64,000 bases of DNA from Microtetraspora glauca. GTDB taxonomy: Bacteria > Actinomycetota > Actinomycetes > Streptosporangiales > Streptosporangiaceae. The translations under genes were made by a program, and so were the position numbers. Shown here piece by piece: positions 55,209-63,681 of the stretch (positions are counted from its first letter, which is position 1; the number at the start of each line of letters is the position of its first letter). A model generated the notes under the pieces. That model searched no databases. It worked only from the letters and a program-made list of their open reading frames with translations, and was not told where the DNA came from. The stretch spans positions 124,001 through 188,000 of the forward strand of contig BBYL01000006.1 in NCBI GenBank assembly GCA_001570385.1. Reading direction: 5' to 3'.

Positions 55209-55424
55209 CTCGCGCCTCCAGGAAGGGAAGAGACCCCGCCGCGCGAGGCCTGTCCGGCAACTTTACTGGCGTCCAGGGGGTGGTGATACTTCCGGATTTG
55301 GGGGAATATCGGAGTAGAGGTCCAGCAGAGGGCCCTGTCTCGAAGTTGTAGCGAGGCGCGCCGTCTGCGTGGGCTGAATCCCGGCTCGGCGTCGCTCGCG
55401 ATGCGAGTACGAGGAGATTCCACG

Positions 55425-56294
55425 ATGGCTGCCGAGGTTCGAGTAGCGACCATCCCCCCGCAGGCCGGAGCGACGACCGGGCGCAAGGGCACGCCGCCGT
55501 CGCGGGCGAAGCACGCCCTTCCCGCCGAGCGGCCGCACGATCAGGGCCAGCCGACCGCCGAGGAACTGCTCGCCGAGCTCGCCCGTGAGGACCTGGCCCA
55601 GGAGCGCCGCGAACGGCTGCGGGAACAGGTCGTCGAGATGCACCTGCCCATGGCCAGGGACGTCGCCCGCAGGTACCTCCACCGCGGTGAGCCGCTGGAG
55701 GATCTCCTCCAGGCGGCCTACGTGGGGCTCATGAAAGCGATCAACGGGTACGACGCCAGCCTCGGGCACGGCTTCCGCGGCTACGCCATGGTGACCATGA
55801 CCGGCGAGGTGAAGCGGCACTTCCGGGACCGCACCTGGGCCGTCCGCGTCCCCCGGCTCTACCAGGAACGGCGCTCCGAGCTGAACCGGCTCGTCGCGGA
55901 CATGACCCAGGAGCTCGGCCGGTTCCCCACGGTCGCCGAGCTCGCGAAGAAGATGCGCATCTCCGAGGAGGACATGCTCCTCACGATGGACGCCTCGGCG
56001 GCGTACAGCACGCTGTCCCTGGACGCGCCCCTGGGCGCGGACGACGACGCGGCCGCGCTCGGCGACGTGCTTCCCGAGGAGGACGACGCGCTGGCGACCC
56101 TCGTGGACAGGGAGGCCGTGAAGCCGCTGATCGACGAGCTTCCGGAGCGGGAGAAGAACATCCTGCTGCTCCGGTTCTACGGCAACCTGACCCAGGCCGA
56201 GATCGCGGCAGAGTTCCACATATCGCAGATGCACGTCTCGAGAATCCTGCGCAAGGTGCTCGACCAGCTCCGTTCGGAACTCGTGGCGGGGTGA
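55425..56294 (+). CDS. SigB/SigF-type RNA polymerase sigma factor
   Basis: 289 residues from ATG 55425 with GAGGAG eight bases upstream; an earlier ATG at 55401 lacks this. Region 2 (AYVGLMKAINGYDASLGHGFRGYAMVTMTGEVKRHFRDRTW, given here only by its ends GLMKAI and RDRTW), region 3 (GRFPTVAELAKKMRI) and region 4 (EREKNILLLRFYGNLTQAEI then HISQMHVSRIL) are all present. It directs polymerase to stress-type promoters. The anti-sigma gene follows at once. Confidence 0.93.
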   Translation: MAAEVRVATIPPQAGATTGRKGTPPSRAKHALPAERPHDQGQPTAEELLAELAREDLAQERRERLREQVVEMHLPMARDVARRYLHRGEPLEDLLQAAYVGLMKAINGYDASLGHGFRGYAMVTMTGEVKRHFRDRTWAVRVPRLYQERRSELNRLVADMTQELGRFPTVAELAKKMRISEEDMLLTMDASAAYSTLSLDAPLGADDDAAALGDVLPEEDDALATLVDREAVKPLIDELPEREKNILLLRFYGNLTQAEIAAEFHISQMHVSRILRKVLDQLRSELVAG

Positions 56295-56404
56295 TCTGCC
56301 ATCCGAGGGGCGGTGGCGTCGGTGCGCCGTCGTTCCGGGGTATGTTCGATTTCCGGCCCGTCGCGGCGGACGGTCCTGACATGTCCTGTGGGAGGCGTTT
56401 CCGG

Positions 56405-56818
56405 GTGAACGAGGAGGGCGTCCCACCGTCCGGGCCCGGCGCGGCCAAGGAGCTCACGTTCTCCCTGGACGATCTGCCCGACGTGCGGGAGTTCGCCGCG
56501 GTCCAGGCGCGCAGCCAGGGAATGCGGGAGGACGCCGTCGGCGATTTCGTCGTCGCGCTCAATGAGGTGGCGACGAACGCCGTGACCCACGGTGCCTCCG
56601 AGGCGCGGCTGCGCCTGTGGGGCGATCGGGACGGGCTGGTCGTGGACGTCCACGACGAAGGCAGGGTGTGGAGGCCCGAGTCCCCGCCCGGGCGGGTCGC
56701 CCCGCCGGAGAACGCCACCAGCGGCATGGGCCTGTGGGTGGCCCGCCGGCTCAGTACCGACATCTACGTCGAAACAGGGAGCAACGGGACTACCGTCACG
56801 ATGCGTTTCAGCGTCTGA
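56405..56818 (+). CDS. HATPase anti-sigma factor (RsbW/SpoIIAB-like)
   Basis: 137 residues from GTG 56405, chosen for GGAGG nine bases upstream. The frame is open to a GTG at 56291 that overlaps the sigma stop as GTGA; codon bias is weaker before 56405. The kinase N-box is ALNEVATNAVTHG, G1 is VDVHDEGR and G2 is ATSGMGLWVARRLS. It should bind the sigma factor and phosphorylate the STAS protein, forming a partner switch with the genes upstream. Confidence 0.85.
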   Translation: MNEEGVPPSGPGAAKELTFSLDDLPDVREFAAVQARSQGMREDAVGDFVVALNEVATNAVTHGASEARLRLWGDRDGLVVDVHDEGRVWRPESPPGRVAPPENATSGMGLWVARRLSTDIYVETGSNGTTVTMRFSV

Positions 56819-56836
56819 CAGGGGTAGTAGCCCAGC

Positions 56837-58171
56837 ATGACTGTTCCGCGCATACTCGTCGTCGGCGGCGGCTACGTCGGCATGTACGCGGCGCTGCGGC
56901 TGCAGCGCAGACTCCGCCGGGCGGAGGCGCGCATCACGGTCGTCAACTACGACTCCTACATGACGTACCAGCCCTTCCTGCCCGAGGCGGCGGCGGGGAG
57001 CATCGAGCCCAGGCACGTCGTCGTGCCGCTGCGCCGGGTGCTCTCCCGATGCGAGATCCTCAACGGCACCATCCTGCGGGTGAGCCTGGCCGACAAGGTC
57101 GCCGAGTTCCGGCCGCACGAGGGGCGGGAACGGGTGCTCGGCTTCGACTACCTGGTGTTCTCTCCGGGGTCGATCTCGCGCGTGCTGCCGATCCCCGGCC
57201 TCGCCGAGCGGGGGATCGGGTTCAAGACCGTGGAAGAGGCCATCCACCTGCGCAACCACGTCCTCGGCAAGCTCGACGTCGCCGCGTCCAGCTCCGACGA
57301 GCGGCTCCGCCGCCGCGCGCTGACGTTCGTCTTCGTCGGCGCCGGATTCGCGGGAATCGAGGCGCTCGGCGAGCTGGAGGACATGGTCAGCGACGCCATC
57401 AAGTACTTCCACGGCCTGCGCCGGCAGGACATGCGCTGGTTCCTCATCGAGGCCACCGACCGGATCCTGCCCGAGGTCGGCCTCGACATGGGGCGCTGGA
57501 CCGCCGAGCAGCTCCGCATGCGCGGCATCGACGTACGGCTGCGCACCCGGCTGCTGTCCGCGGAGGGCGGGCGCATCGTCCTGGACGACGGCGAGCAGTT
57601 CGAAGCCGAGACCCTGGTGTGGACCGCCGGGGTCAAGCCGCACCCGCTGGTCAGGTCGGGCGACCTCCCGCTCGACTCCAGGGATCGGGTCCTGGCGAAC
57701 GAGTTCCTGCAGATCCAGGGCACCCGGTTCGCCTTCACCGCGGGGGACGCCGCCGCCATTCCCGACCTCACCCGCCCGGGTGAGCTGTGCCCGCCCAACG
57801 CCCAGCACGCCGTACGGCAGGCACGGCGGCTGGCCGACAACGTGCTGGCGACGATCAGGAGCCGGCCGTGCAAGCCGTACCGGCACAGGAACGCGGGGGC
57901 GGTGGCCGCGCTGGGCCTGCGCAAGGGCGTCGCCCAGATCTACGGCCGGGAGCTGCGCGGCATGGTCGCGTGGCTGATGCACCGCACCTACCACCTGTCC
58001 CGGGTGCCGACGATCAACCGGAAGTCCCGCATCCTGGCGGACTGGACGCTCGCCCTGTTCTTCCCCAGGGAGATCGTCTCGCTCGGCGCGCTGCAGCGGC
58101 CGCGCGAGGAGTTCGAGCTCGCCGCCAGGACCACGCCCCCGACGCCCGCCCGTGAGCCCGTGAGCCCGTGA
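56837..58171 (+). CDS. ndh: type II NADH:quinone dehydrogenase
   Basis: 444 residues from ATG 56837, 18 bases after the anti-sigma gene. Two dinucleotide folds: RILVVGGGYVGMYAALRL for FAD and TFVFVGAGFAGIEALGEL for NADH. The FAD-end motif is FAFTAGDAAAIPD and CPPNAQHAVRQA is also typical. It passes electrons from NADH to quinone without pumping protons. The C-terminal region has a membrane-facing helix (ILADWTLALFFPRE). Close spacing to the sigma module suggests joint transcription. An 8-bp repeat spans the stop. Confidence 0.9.
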   Translation: MTVPRILVVGGGYVGMYAALRLQRRLRRAEARITVVNYDSYMTYQPFLPEAAAGSIEPRHVVVPLRRVLSRCEILNGTILRVSLADKVAEFRPHEGRERVLGFDYLVFSPGSISRVLPIPGLAERGIGFKTVEEAIHLRNHVLGKLDVAASSSDERLRRRALTFVFVGAGFAGIEALGELEDMVSDAIKYFHGLRRQDMRWFLIEATDRILPEVGLDMGRWTAEQLRMRGIDVRLRTRLLSAEGGRIVLDDGEQFEAETLVWTAGVKPHPLVRSGDLPLDSRDRVLANEFLQIQGTRFAFTAGDAAAIPDLTRPGELCPPNAQHAVRQARRLADNVLATIRSRPCKPYRHRNAGAVAALGLRKGVAQIYGRELRGMVAWLMHRTYHLSRVPTINRKSRILADWTLALFFPREIVSLGALQRPREEFELAARTTPPTPAREPVSP

Positions 58172-58181
58172 GCCCGTGAGC
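58150..58181. repeat. 8-bp tandem repeat across the ndh stop
   Basis: CGTGAGCC is repeated three times from 58151, then CGTGAGCG. The stop TGA at 58169-58171 lies inside the third copy, so slippage would change the C-terminus. Confidence 0.75.
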
Positions 58182-58194
58182 GGTACGGCCCGAG

Positions 58195-59802
58195 TCAGCG
58201 GCCGGCGCCCGGGATCCGGTCCGCGAGGCCGGCGTACAGGTCCCGCAGCTCGCGCTTCAGGACCTTGCCGCTCGGATTCTTCGGGAGCGCGTCGACGAAG
58301 GCGATCGCCTTGGGCACCTTGAAGGCGGCCAGCCGCGACCGCGTGTGGGTCCGCAGCTCCTCCTCGGTGACGGCTGTGCCCGGCTTGGTGACCACGATCG
58401 CGACGACCGCCTCGATCCAGCTGGGGTGGCTGACCCCCACGGCCGCGACCTCGGCGACGGCGGGGTGCTCGTAGATGACCTCCTCGACCTCCCGGCTGGC
58501 GACGTTCTCACCACCGGTCTTGATCATGTCCTTGATCCGGTCGACGACCGTGAGGTACCCCTCGTCGTCCATCACCCCCAGGTCCCCGGAGTGGAACCAG
58601 CCGCCGCGGAAGGCCTCGGCCGTCTTCTCCGGGTCGTCCAGGTAGCCGAGGATGGCATGCGGGCTCCGGTGGACGATCTCCCCGATCTCTCCCGGGGGCA
58701 CGTCGTCGCCGTCGGCGTCCACGACCCGGGTCTCGACGTTGAGGGCGGCCTGGCCGGCCGACCCCGCCTTGCGGATCTGGTCCTCCGGCTGGAGCATGAC
58801 CGCGACCGGGGCCATCTCGGTCTGACCGTAGAAGTTCCACAGGCGCACGCCGGGCAGCCGCTCGCCGATCTCCCTGAGCACCTCGACCGGCATGATCGCC
58901 GCGCCGTAGTAGCCCTTCCTGAGGGAGGAGAGATCGCGCCGGTCGAAGTCCGGGTGGCGTAGAAGGGAGATCCACACGGTCGGCGGAGCGAAGAACTTCG
59001 TCACCCGGTGGCGCTCCATCGCCTCAAGCACGGCGGCGGGGTCGGGGCCGGGCAGGATGTGGCTGACCGCCCCGAGCTGGATGTCCGGCACCAGGAAACA
59101 GTGCTGCTGTGCGCAGTGGAACAGCGGCATGGCGTGCAACTCGACATCGTGGCGATCCATGCCGCCGTCGATGACGCAACTGCTGTACTGCGCGATCAGT
59201 GCGGCGTGGGACAGCACCGCGCCCTTCGGGCGTGATTCCGTGCCGGAGGTGTAGAGGACCTGGACGGGGTCGTCGGCGCCGATATGGAGAGCGGGAGTCT
59301 CGGCGCCCTCGTGAGCGAGCAACGCGGCGAACGGCTCCCACTCGTCGGCGTCCCCGTACACGACGCGGATCTTGAGCCGGTCGGCCGCCTTGACCGCGTC
59401 CCGCGCCACGGGGAGGAGCGCGTCCTGCGCGATCAGCGCGACGGCGGACGAGTGCGCGAGCACGTAGCCGACCTCGTCGGCCCCGAGCATGAAGTTGATC
59501 GGTACGAGGACCGCTCCGGCACGGGCGACCCCGAAGATCGTCTGCACGTATTCCACGCTGTTGCGCGAGAGCACCGCGACCCGCTCACCCGGCCGCACGC
59601 CCCGCGCGATCAGCGCGCCGGCCACCCGCGAGGCGTCCTCGTCCAGCTCGGCGAAGGTACGGCTGGTCCTCCCGTCCGAGACGGCGAGCCGGTCGGGGTG
59701 GCGTCTGGCGGAGCGGCGCAGCAGGTCGGCGAGCGACTGTCTGCGGGCGAGGGCGACGTCCCCCGCAGCTTCCGAGGCGGCCGGGGGTCCAGCGAAAGAC
59801 AT
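58195..59802 (-). CDS. acyl-CoA synthetase (AMP-forming, FadD-like)
   Basis: 535 residues from ATG 59802 with GGAG eight bases upstream. Motifs: P-loop-like VLYTSGTESRPKGAVLSHAA, YGQTEMAPVAVM, SGDLGVMDDEGYLTVVDR, DMIKTGGENVASREVEEV and the C-terminal Lys in NPSGKVLKREL. It makes an acyl-AMP and then an acyl-CoA. The acid is unknown. Convergent with ndh. A palindrome lies about 150 bases upstream. Confidence 0.92.
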   Translation of the reverse strand: MSFAGPPAASEAAGDVALARRQSLADLLRRSARRHPDRLAVSDGRTSRTFAELDEDASRVAGALIARGVRPGERVAVLSRNSVEYVQTIFGVARAGAVLVPINFMLGADEVGYVLAHSSAVALIAQDALLPVARDAVKAADRLKIRVVYGDADEWEPFAALLAHEGAETPALHIGADDPVQVLYTSGTESRPKGAVLSHAALIAQYSSCVIDGGMDRHDVELHAMPLFHCAQQHCFLVPDIQLGAVSHILPGPDPAAVLEAMERHRVTKFFAPPTVWISLLRHPDFDRRDLSSLRKGYYGAAIMPVEVLREIGERLPGVRLWNFYGQTEMAPVAVMLQPEDQIRKAGSAGQAALNVETRVVDADGDDVPPGEIGEIVHRSPHAILGYLDDPEKTAEAFRGGWFHSGDLGVMDDEGYLTVVDRIKDMIKTGGENVASREVEEVIYEHPAVAEVAAVGVSHPSWIEAVVAIVVTKPGTAVTEEELRTHTRSRLAAFKVPKAIAFVDALPKNPSGKVLKRELRDLYAGLADRIPGAGR

Positions 59803-59954
59803 GAAGTTCTCCAACCGGGCAACAGACGAAACTTCCGGAAAGCGTAGTGACATGTGCCGCCGTTGAGGAGTAGCCGTACGGGCCGGAGTACACCGCGTAG
59901 GCGCTTCGCCGGGGGCCGCACCAAGATGATGGGGTGTTCCCGAGCGCCGTGAAC

Positions 59955-59969
59955 GTTTGATGATCAAAC
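59955..59969. promoter_or_regulatory. perfect palindrome GTTTGATGATCAAAC
   Basis: Seven-base arms around a central G, in the region between the acyl-CoA synthetase (divergent) and the disrupted unknown gene. The form resembles operators of small HTH regulators. No regulator gene lies next to it. Confidence 0.45.
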
Positions 59970-60961
59970 ACTGTCGATCTCGGCGTACGGATCCTGGCCG
60001 CCGTCCGCCTGTTGGTCGGCGACCACGTCCAGCACAACGCCTACTTCATCGACTTTCCGGCCAACGTGCCCGACACGCTGGAGTTCTGGGCCGGCCTGCT
60101 GCGCGAGGCGCTGCTCGACCCGGTCGCCGCCGCGCGCGTCCGGCCGCCGAGGATCTGGCGGCCCTGCGCACCCTGGCGTCGTTCTGTGCCGACCGGCCGG
60201 AGCGCATCCCCGTCCGCGAGAACCGCGCCGTCATCAACGAGGTACGGATGGCCTCCGGTCAGCCGCTGCTCGTCGACACGGTGACCGACGTGCTCCGGCT
60301 CGCCCCTGCCTCCGGCCGCGTCTTCACCAACCGGTACGGCAGGGCGTGGACGGCGCCCGACTCCCGCGCGCCGCTGGAGGAGGACGCCCTGTCGCGGGCG
60401 CTCGCCATGCTGGACGAGGAGATCGCCCGCCGCCTCCCCGACCCCGGCGAGTTGATCGTCGATCCCGACGTGCTCGACGTCGCACTGCCGCTGTCCGGCA
60501 AGGCCGTCGCGCCCGGGCTCGTCTACGACGGTGAGCGGTTCGACGAGGCCGCCGAGGCGTTCTTCGGGTACATCACCAGGGACGCCGCGCAGAAAGGCCG
60601 GCCGTTCGAGCCGCGCACCGTACGGATGAAGTCCGACCTGCGCGGCTCCGGCCGGGTCGCCCTGCCGCTCGTCTTCCTCCGCGGTGACGACGGCGGATGG
60701 CGAGTGAAATGGCTGCATCTCTACCTGAAGGGGCATCCCGGCTTCAACCAGGTGGAGGGCAACCGGGTCACCGCCTCCCTGCTGGTGCGCTCGATCGTGG
60801 AGCGCGACCACCTTCGGGTCCGCTATCTGGTCGACCTGCTGCGCGCGAGGGCGTCCTCGGCCGAGCACACGACCTACAGCGGGTTGGAGGCTCCGGCTGA
60901 CCTGCCGCGGGGGGCGCGGGTGTACACGCCCGGCACGCTGCACGAGTTGATCCCCGCCTGA
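59964..60961 (+). pseudogene. unknown gene, N-terminally cut and frameshifted
   Basis: Frame one (open from 59964) reads GDHVQHNAYFIDFPANVPDT then LEFWAGLLREALLDPVAAARV. Near 60140 the sense passes to another frame, DLAALRTLASFCADRPERIP, which continues to the stop at 60961 through FFGYITRDAAQKGRPFEPRT and GNRVTASLLVRSIVERDHLR. No start with a ribosome site is found in frame one. A one-base loss and a missing 5' end are the simplest reading. I recognise no family, but codon bias is good in both parts, so the break is recent or a sequencing error. Confidence 0.55.
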
Positions 60962-60974
60962 TACCGTGGGGGCG

Positions 60975-61041
60975 CCGTGAGGCCATGGGGGAGCTTCCTT
61001 CTCAATCTTGGAATGATCTAGTTCTCCCGCTTTCCTCATGG
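60975..61041. ncRNA. structured element, copy 1
   Basis: Outer stem CCGTGAGG (60975) with CCTCATGG (61034): seven Watson-Crick pairs and one G-U. Inner stem GGGAG (60989) with CTCCC (61024). It shares CGTGAGGCCAT and GCTTCCTTCTCA with copy 2 at the same 72-base offset, and the loop TTGGAAT matches the TTCGAAT loop of copy 2. No strand is preferred. Confidence 0.45.
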
Positions 61042-61042
61042 T

Positions 61043-61146
61043 CCGGTCGTGAGGCCATTCGAGGGCTTCCTTCTCACCTGGTTCGAATCCAGGTAGGCCC
61101 CAGCGGGCCCGCTGGTATCCAGCTCCCGAGCCTTCCTCACGACCGG
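61043..61146. ncRNA. structured element, copy 2: three-way-junction-like fold
   Basis: Outer stem CCGGTCGTGAGG with CCTCACGACCGG (12 perfect pairs). Next stem TTCGAGGGCT (61058) with AGCTCCCGAG (61121), nine of ten pairs with wobble. Inside are two hairpins: ACCTGG, loop TTCGAAT, CCAGGT (61076-61094) and the 16-bp palindrome CCAGCGGGCCCGCTGG (61100-61115). The first hairpin is identical in form to a tRNA T-arm, but no tRNA acceptor, D-arm or anticodon arm fits around it. It lies between the disrupted unknown gene and a CBS gene. RNA or DNA-level function is unknown. Confidence 0.5.
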
Positions 61147-61182
61147 TGGCCACGACGGGTCGGACTCGTCGTTCGGCCGGGT

Positions 61183-61602
61183 CTAGTCGTTCGGCGGGGC
61201 GGCGCTGATGTCGGACAGCGCCGAGGTGGGGTCGCGCTCCACGGCCAGATCGCCGAGGGAGACGATGCCGATCGCGTGCCCCTTCTCCACGACCGGGACG
61301 CGCCGGATCGCCTTCTCGCGCATCAACCGGACCACGGCGTCGGCGTCCTCGTCCGGGCCGACCGTGACGACGTGCGTCGAGCACAGGGCGCCGATCGGGG
61401 TCACGCTCACGTCGCGGGTCTCGGCGACCGCCCGGACCACGATGTCGCGGTCGGTCACCACGCCGCGAAGCCGGTCGCCCCTGGTCACGAGGACGTCGCC
61501 GATCGCCTGGTCGCGCATCAGCTTGGCGGCCCGTACCACCGGGGTGTCCTCTGGCAGCATCACGGGCTGCGGAGTCATGACGTCGCGTGCCTTCTGTGTC
61601 AT
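61183..61602 (-). CDS. two-CBS-domain protein
   Basis: 139 residues from ATG 61602, with GGGGAGG six bases upstream; the longer frame has no ribosome site. Two CBS domains: KARDVMTPQPVMLPEDTPV to LRGVVTDRDIVVRAV, and VSVTPIGALCSTHVVTVG to AIGIVSLGDLAVERD. It should bind an adenosine nucleotide. Such proteins are common in actinomycete stress regulons. It is the second of the type in the window. Confidence 0.9.
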   Translation of the reverse strand: MTQKARDVMTPQPVMLPEDTPVVRAAKLMRDQAIGDVLVTRGDRLRGVVTDRDIVVRAVAETRDVSVTPIGALCSTHVVTVGPDEDADAVVRLMREKAIRRVPVVEKGHAIGIVSLGDLAVERDPTSALSDISAAPPND

Positions 61603-61821
61603 GTCGATCCTCCCCTTCCGTACTTGCGCTTGTCGCCGGGTGCCGCGGCTCTCCGGTGGGCGTGCGGACACCCGGCCTGATCCCCGCGCCTGGCGGCTTC
61701 GGGCTCTCGGGGGCCTGAAGGCGCCAGGCGTGCGGCTCCGGCGAGAGGCGCACCGGGGACCGCCCTGAGATCCGCCTGAGGTCGGTCCGAGATCGGCACG
61801 GTCGGGGCGGCTCCCCGAGGA

Positions 61822-62007
61822 TCAGCGGCGCGCCCTGGAGCTCCAGCTCCCGCGCCAGGCGCTCGCCGTACCGATCCCGGCCTGGTGCAGTGCCAGCAGG
61901 CACAGGCCGAGCGCGATGAGCGCGGTCATGCCGATGCCGATACCGGCATCGAAAAGATCGAGCAGGAAGGCGATCCCGAAGACGATCGCCGCGACGACGG
62001 CTAACAT
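61822..62007 (-). CDS. small two-helix membrane protein
   Basis: 61 residues from ATG 62007. Two hydrophobic helices (LAVVAAIVFGIAFLLDLF and MTALIALGLCLLALHQAG) with a short basic C-terminus (SWSSRARR). It lies seven bases after the stop of the preceding gene on the same strand, so it is probably co-transcribed. The ribosome site is weak. No family recognised with certainty. Confidence 0.65.
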   Translation of the reverse strand: MLAVVAAIVFGIAFLLDLFDAGIGIGMTALIALGLCLLALHQAGIGTASAWRGSWSSRARR

Positions 62008-62014
62008 GCGTTTC

Positions 62015-62497
62015 TCACTTTCCGGTCAGTCGGGTGAGCAGCGTCCGGTACTCGCGCAGCGCGAGCCGCAGCTCCTCGGTGTCCTTGGTGTCGGGGTCCC
62101 GCCAGCGGTCGGCCAGACTGCGCCGCCGGTCGTCGACGGCGGAGACCGCCTCCTCGACGAGGGCGTCCGCCTGCTCGACCGATCCGCGCGGATCGTCGAC
62201 GAACGCGGCCTTGATGTCGCGCCACCGCTGGTCCACGTCGATGTCGACGTCCCGGGGCTCCTGGGCGGTGTCCGCGGCCCTTCCCTCGGGCGCCACCGGC
62301 GCGTCGCGGACGGCGTCCTCGCCGGCCCGGCCGTTCTCCCGGGTCTCTTCCGCTTCCTCGGGGGAGTAGACGGGCCCGGGGCCCTCGAACCGGCTGTGCC
62401 GCTCCTCGTACTCGGGCCGGATCGCCTGCCGGTCGTCGAGCGGTTCGTCCCCGGCGGGCGCGATGCCGTGCCCGGGGTCGTAGGGGTTCCTCTCCAT
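62015..62497 (-). CDS. acidic protein with helical C-terminal domain, paralogue of the next gene
   Basis: 160 residues from ATG 62497, where TGATG overlaps the stop of the upstream gene. The first 85 residues are acidic, Pro/Glu/Asp-rich and probably disordered. The C-terminal domain reads RWRDIKAAFVDDPRGSVEQAD, then DDRRRSLADRW and ELRLALREYRTLLTRL. The same order (W..V/I..FVD.P...V..AD.LV...R...L......ELR.A...YR.L...L) occurs in the 62497-63090 protein. Unknown function. Confidence 0.75.
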   Translation of the reverse strand: MERNPYDPGHGIAPAGDEPLDDRQAIRPEYEERHSRFEGPGPVYSPEEAEETRENGRAGEDAVRDAPVAPEGRAADTAQEPRDVDIDVDQRWRDIKAAFVDDPRGSVEQADALVEEAVSAVDDRRRSLADRWRDPDTKDTEELRLALREYRTLLTRLTGK

Positions 62498-63090
62498 CAG
62501 CGGTCAGCCTCCGAGGTGTCGGTACGTACGGCGCGGTGGCCGTCGTGTCTTGCGTGTACTTCGTCGAGCAGCTCCTGGAAGAGCGCGCGGTAGTGCACCA
62601 TGGCCTGCCGGAGCTCCTCGGTAGTGGCGTCCTGCCTGGCCGCGCGCCCGCTGATGTCGTGCGCCCGGCGGTAGTGGTCGAGCGTCGAGGCGTGGGTGAC
62701 CGACAGGTCGCTGAGGCGCTGCTCGAAGCCCTCCGTGGGGTAGCCGCGATCGCCCATCACCGATGTGACCAGCGTGTCCGCCTCGGTCACCGCGAAGCCG
62801 GGGGCGTCGACGAAGCGTTCCTGGACCTCGCTCCACTTCCTCGCGTAGGAGTCCCGCGTCTCCTGGTCGAGCGGGCGGATGTCGAGCCGGGTGTGCCGCT
62901 CCTCGCGGGCGAGCAGCTCCTCCTCGGCCTCCTTCCGGCTGTCCCGCTCCCGCACCGTACGGTCGTACTCGGGGCCGAAGCGGTCCTGCAGGCGGCGTCG
63001 GCGGTTGAGGTTGGTCATCGTGATGTAACCCACCGCCAGGATCACCACCACGATGGCAATGGCCACGACCAGCCATGCGACGGGCGTCAT
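62497..63090 (-). CDS. single-helix membrane protein with the same helical domain
   Basis: 197 residues from ATG 63090 with GGAGG eight bases upstream; the longer frame lacks this. One N-terminal transmembrane helix (WLVVAIAIVVVILAVGYITM) is followed by a basic patch (NRRRRLQDRF), a coiled-coil-like charged stretch, and the helical domain (KWSEVQERFVDAPGFAVTEAD ... ELRQAMVHYRALFQELL). The last genes of this operon are its soluble paralogue and a small membrane protein. Function is unknown; a cell-envelope stress role is possible given the neighbouring CBS and DUF6458-type genes. Confidence 0.77.
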   Translation of the reverse strand: MTPVAWLVVAIAIVVVILAVGYITMTNLNRRRRLQDRFGPEYDRTVRERDSRKEAEEELLAREERHTRLDIRPLDQETRDSYARKWSEVQERFVDAPGFAVTEADTLVTSVMGDRGYPTEGFEQRLSDLSVTHASTLDHYRRAHDISGRAARQDATTEELRQAMVHYRALFQELLDEVHARHDGHRAVRTDTSEADR

Positions 63091-63273
63091 ATCTGCCTCC
63101 AGAGATGAGTGCGTTGTCGTCTCGCACTGCCCCGGACGCGGCCCTTCAAGCGCACGCAAGGCCGAAAGCGGCGGTCGGGCGCCGTGGCGCCTGTCGCGGA
63201 AAGCGACCGTAAAGGACGCGTAATCCCAGGTTTGCCGGGTAGCCCGGACGTTCACCGGCAAGAGGAGGTAACA

Positions 63274-63585
63274 ATGGGATTCGGAGCAAGCCTCGCGTTC
63301 ATCGCGGTCGGCGCGGTTCTCGCCTTCGCCGTCACGTGGGACGTCCCAGGCATCGACCTGCACGTGATCGGCTGGATCCTCATCGCCGTCGGTGCGGTCG
63401 GGGCGCTGCTGACCGGGCTGTACACGCGCCGGCCACGCTCCGAGGAGGTGGTCGAGGTGGTCGAGCCCGACACCGTGTACACCGCCGAACCGACCGTCGT
63501 CGAACCTCATGTCCACGTGCGCGAGGAGGACCCGCGTGTCCACCTGCGCGAGGAGGACCCGCACCTGCGCCGCGGGAACGGCTGA
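63274..63585 (+). CDS. DUF6458-like two-helix membrane protein
   Basis: 103 residues from ATG 63274, with AGAGGAGGTAACA before it, a near-perfect ribosome site. Two membrane helices flank WDVPGIDLHVIGWIL, typical of DUF6458. The C-terminal tail is charged and repeats VHVREEDPR / VHLREEDPH. Divergent from the 62497-63090 operon. No function is known for the family as far as I am aware. Confidence 0.83.
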   Translation: MGFGASLAFIAVGAVLAFAVTWDVPGIDLHVIGWILIAVGAVGALLTGLYTRRPRSEEVVEVVEPDTVYTAEPTVVEPHVHVREEDPRVHLREEDPHLRRGNG

Positions 63586-63681
63586 GCCGTCCCGGCGGGG
63601 CTTCGCCGCCTCGCCGCAGCGGCTCCGCCCGGTGAGGCCGGCGGGCGTTGCAGCGACCGGCCTTGGTGAAGCCCGCGGAGG

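Noticed and set aside
61076..61094. tRNA gene suggested by the T-arm-like hairpin CCTGG-TTCGAAT-CCAGG
   Set aside because: No 7-bp acceptor stem, D-arm or anticodon arm fits at the required distances. The hairpin is part of a larger symmetrical fold.
60041..61903. minus-strand open frame of 620 codons
   Set aside because: It is Arg/Pro/Gly-rich, lacks motifs and lies across the structured element and two real genes.
63600..63681. possible short repeats after the DUF6458 gene
   Set aside because: Similar GGCCT-GTG-AGCCCGCG phrases occur, but alignment is loose and one lies in the PaiB coding end.
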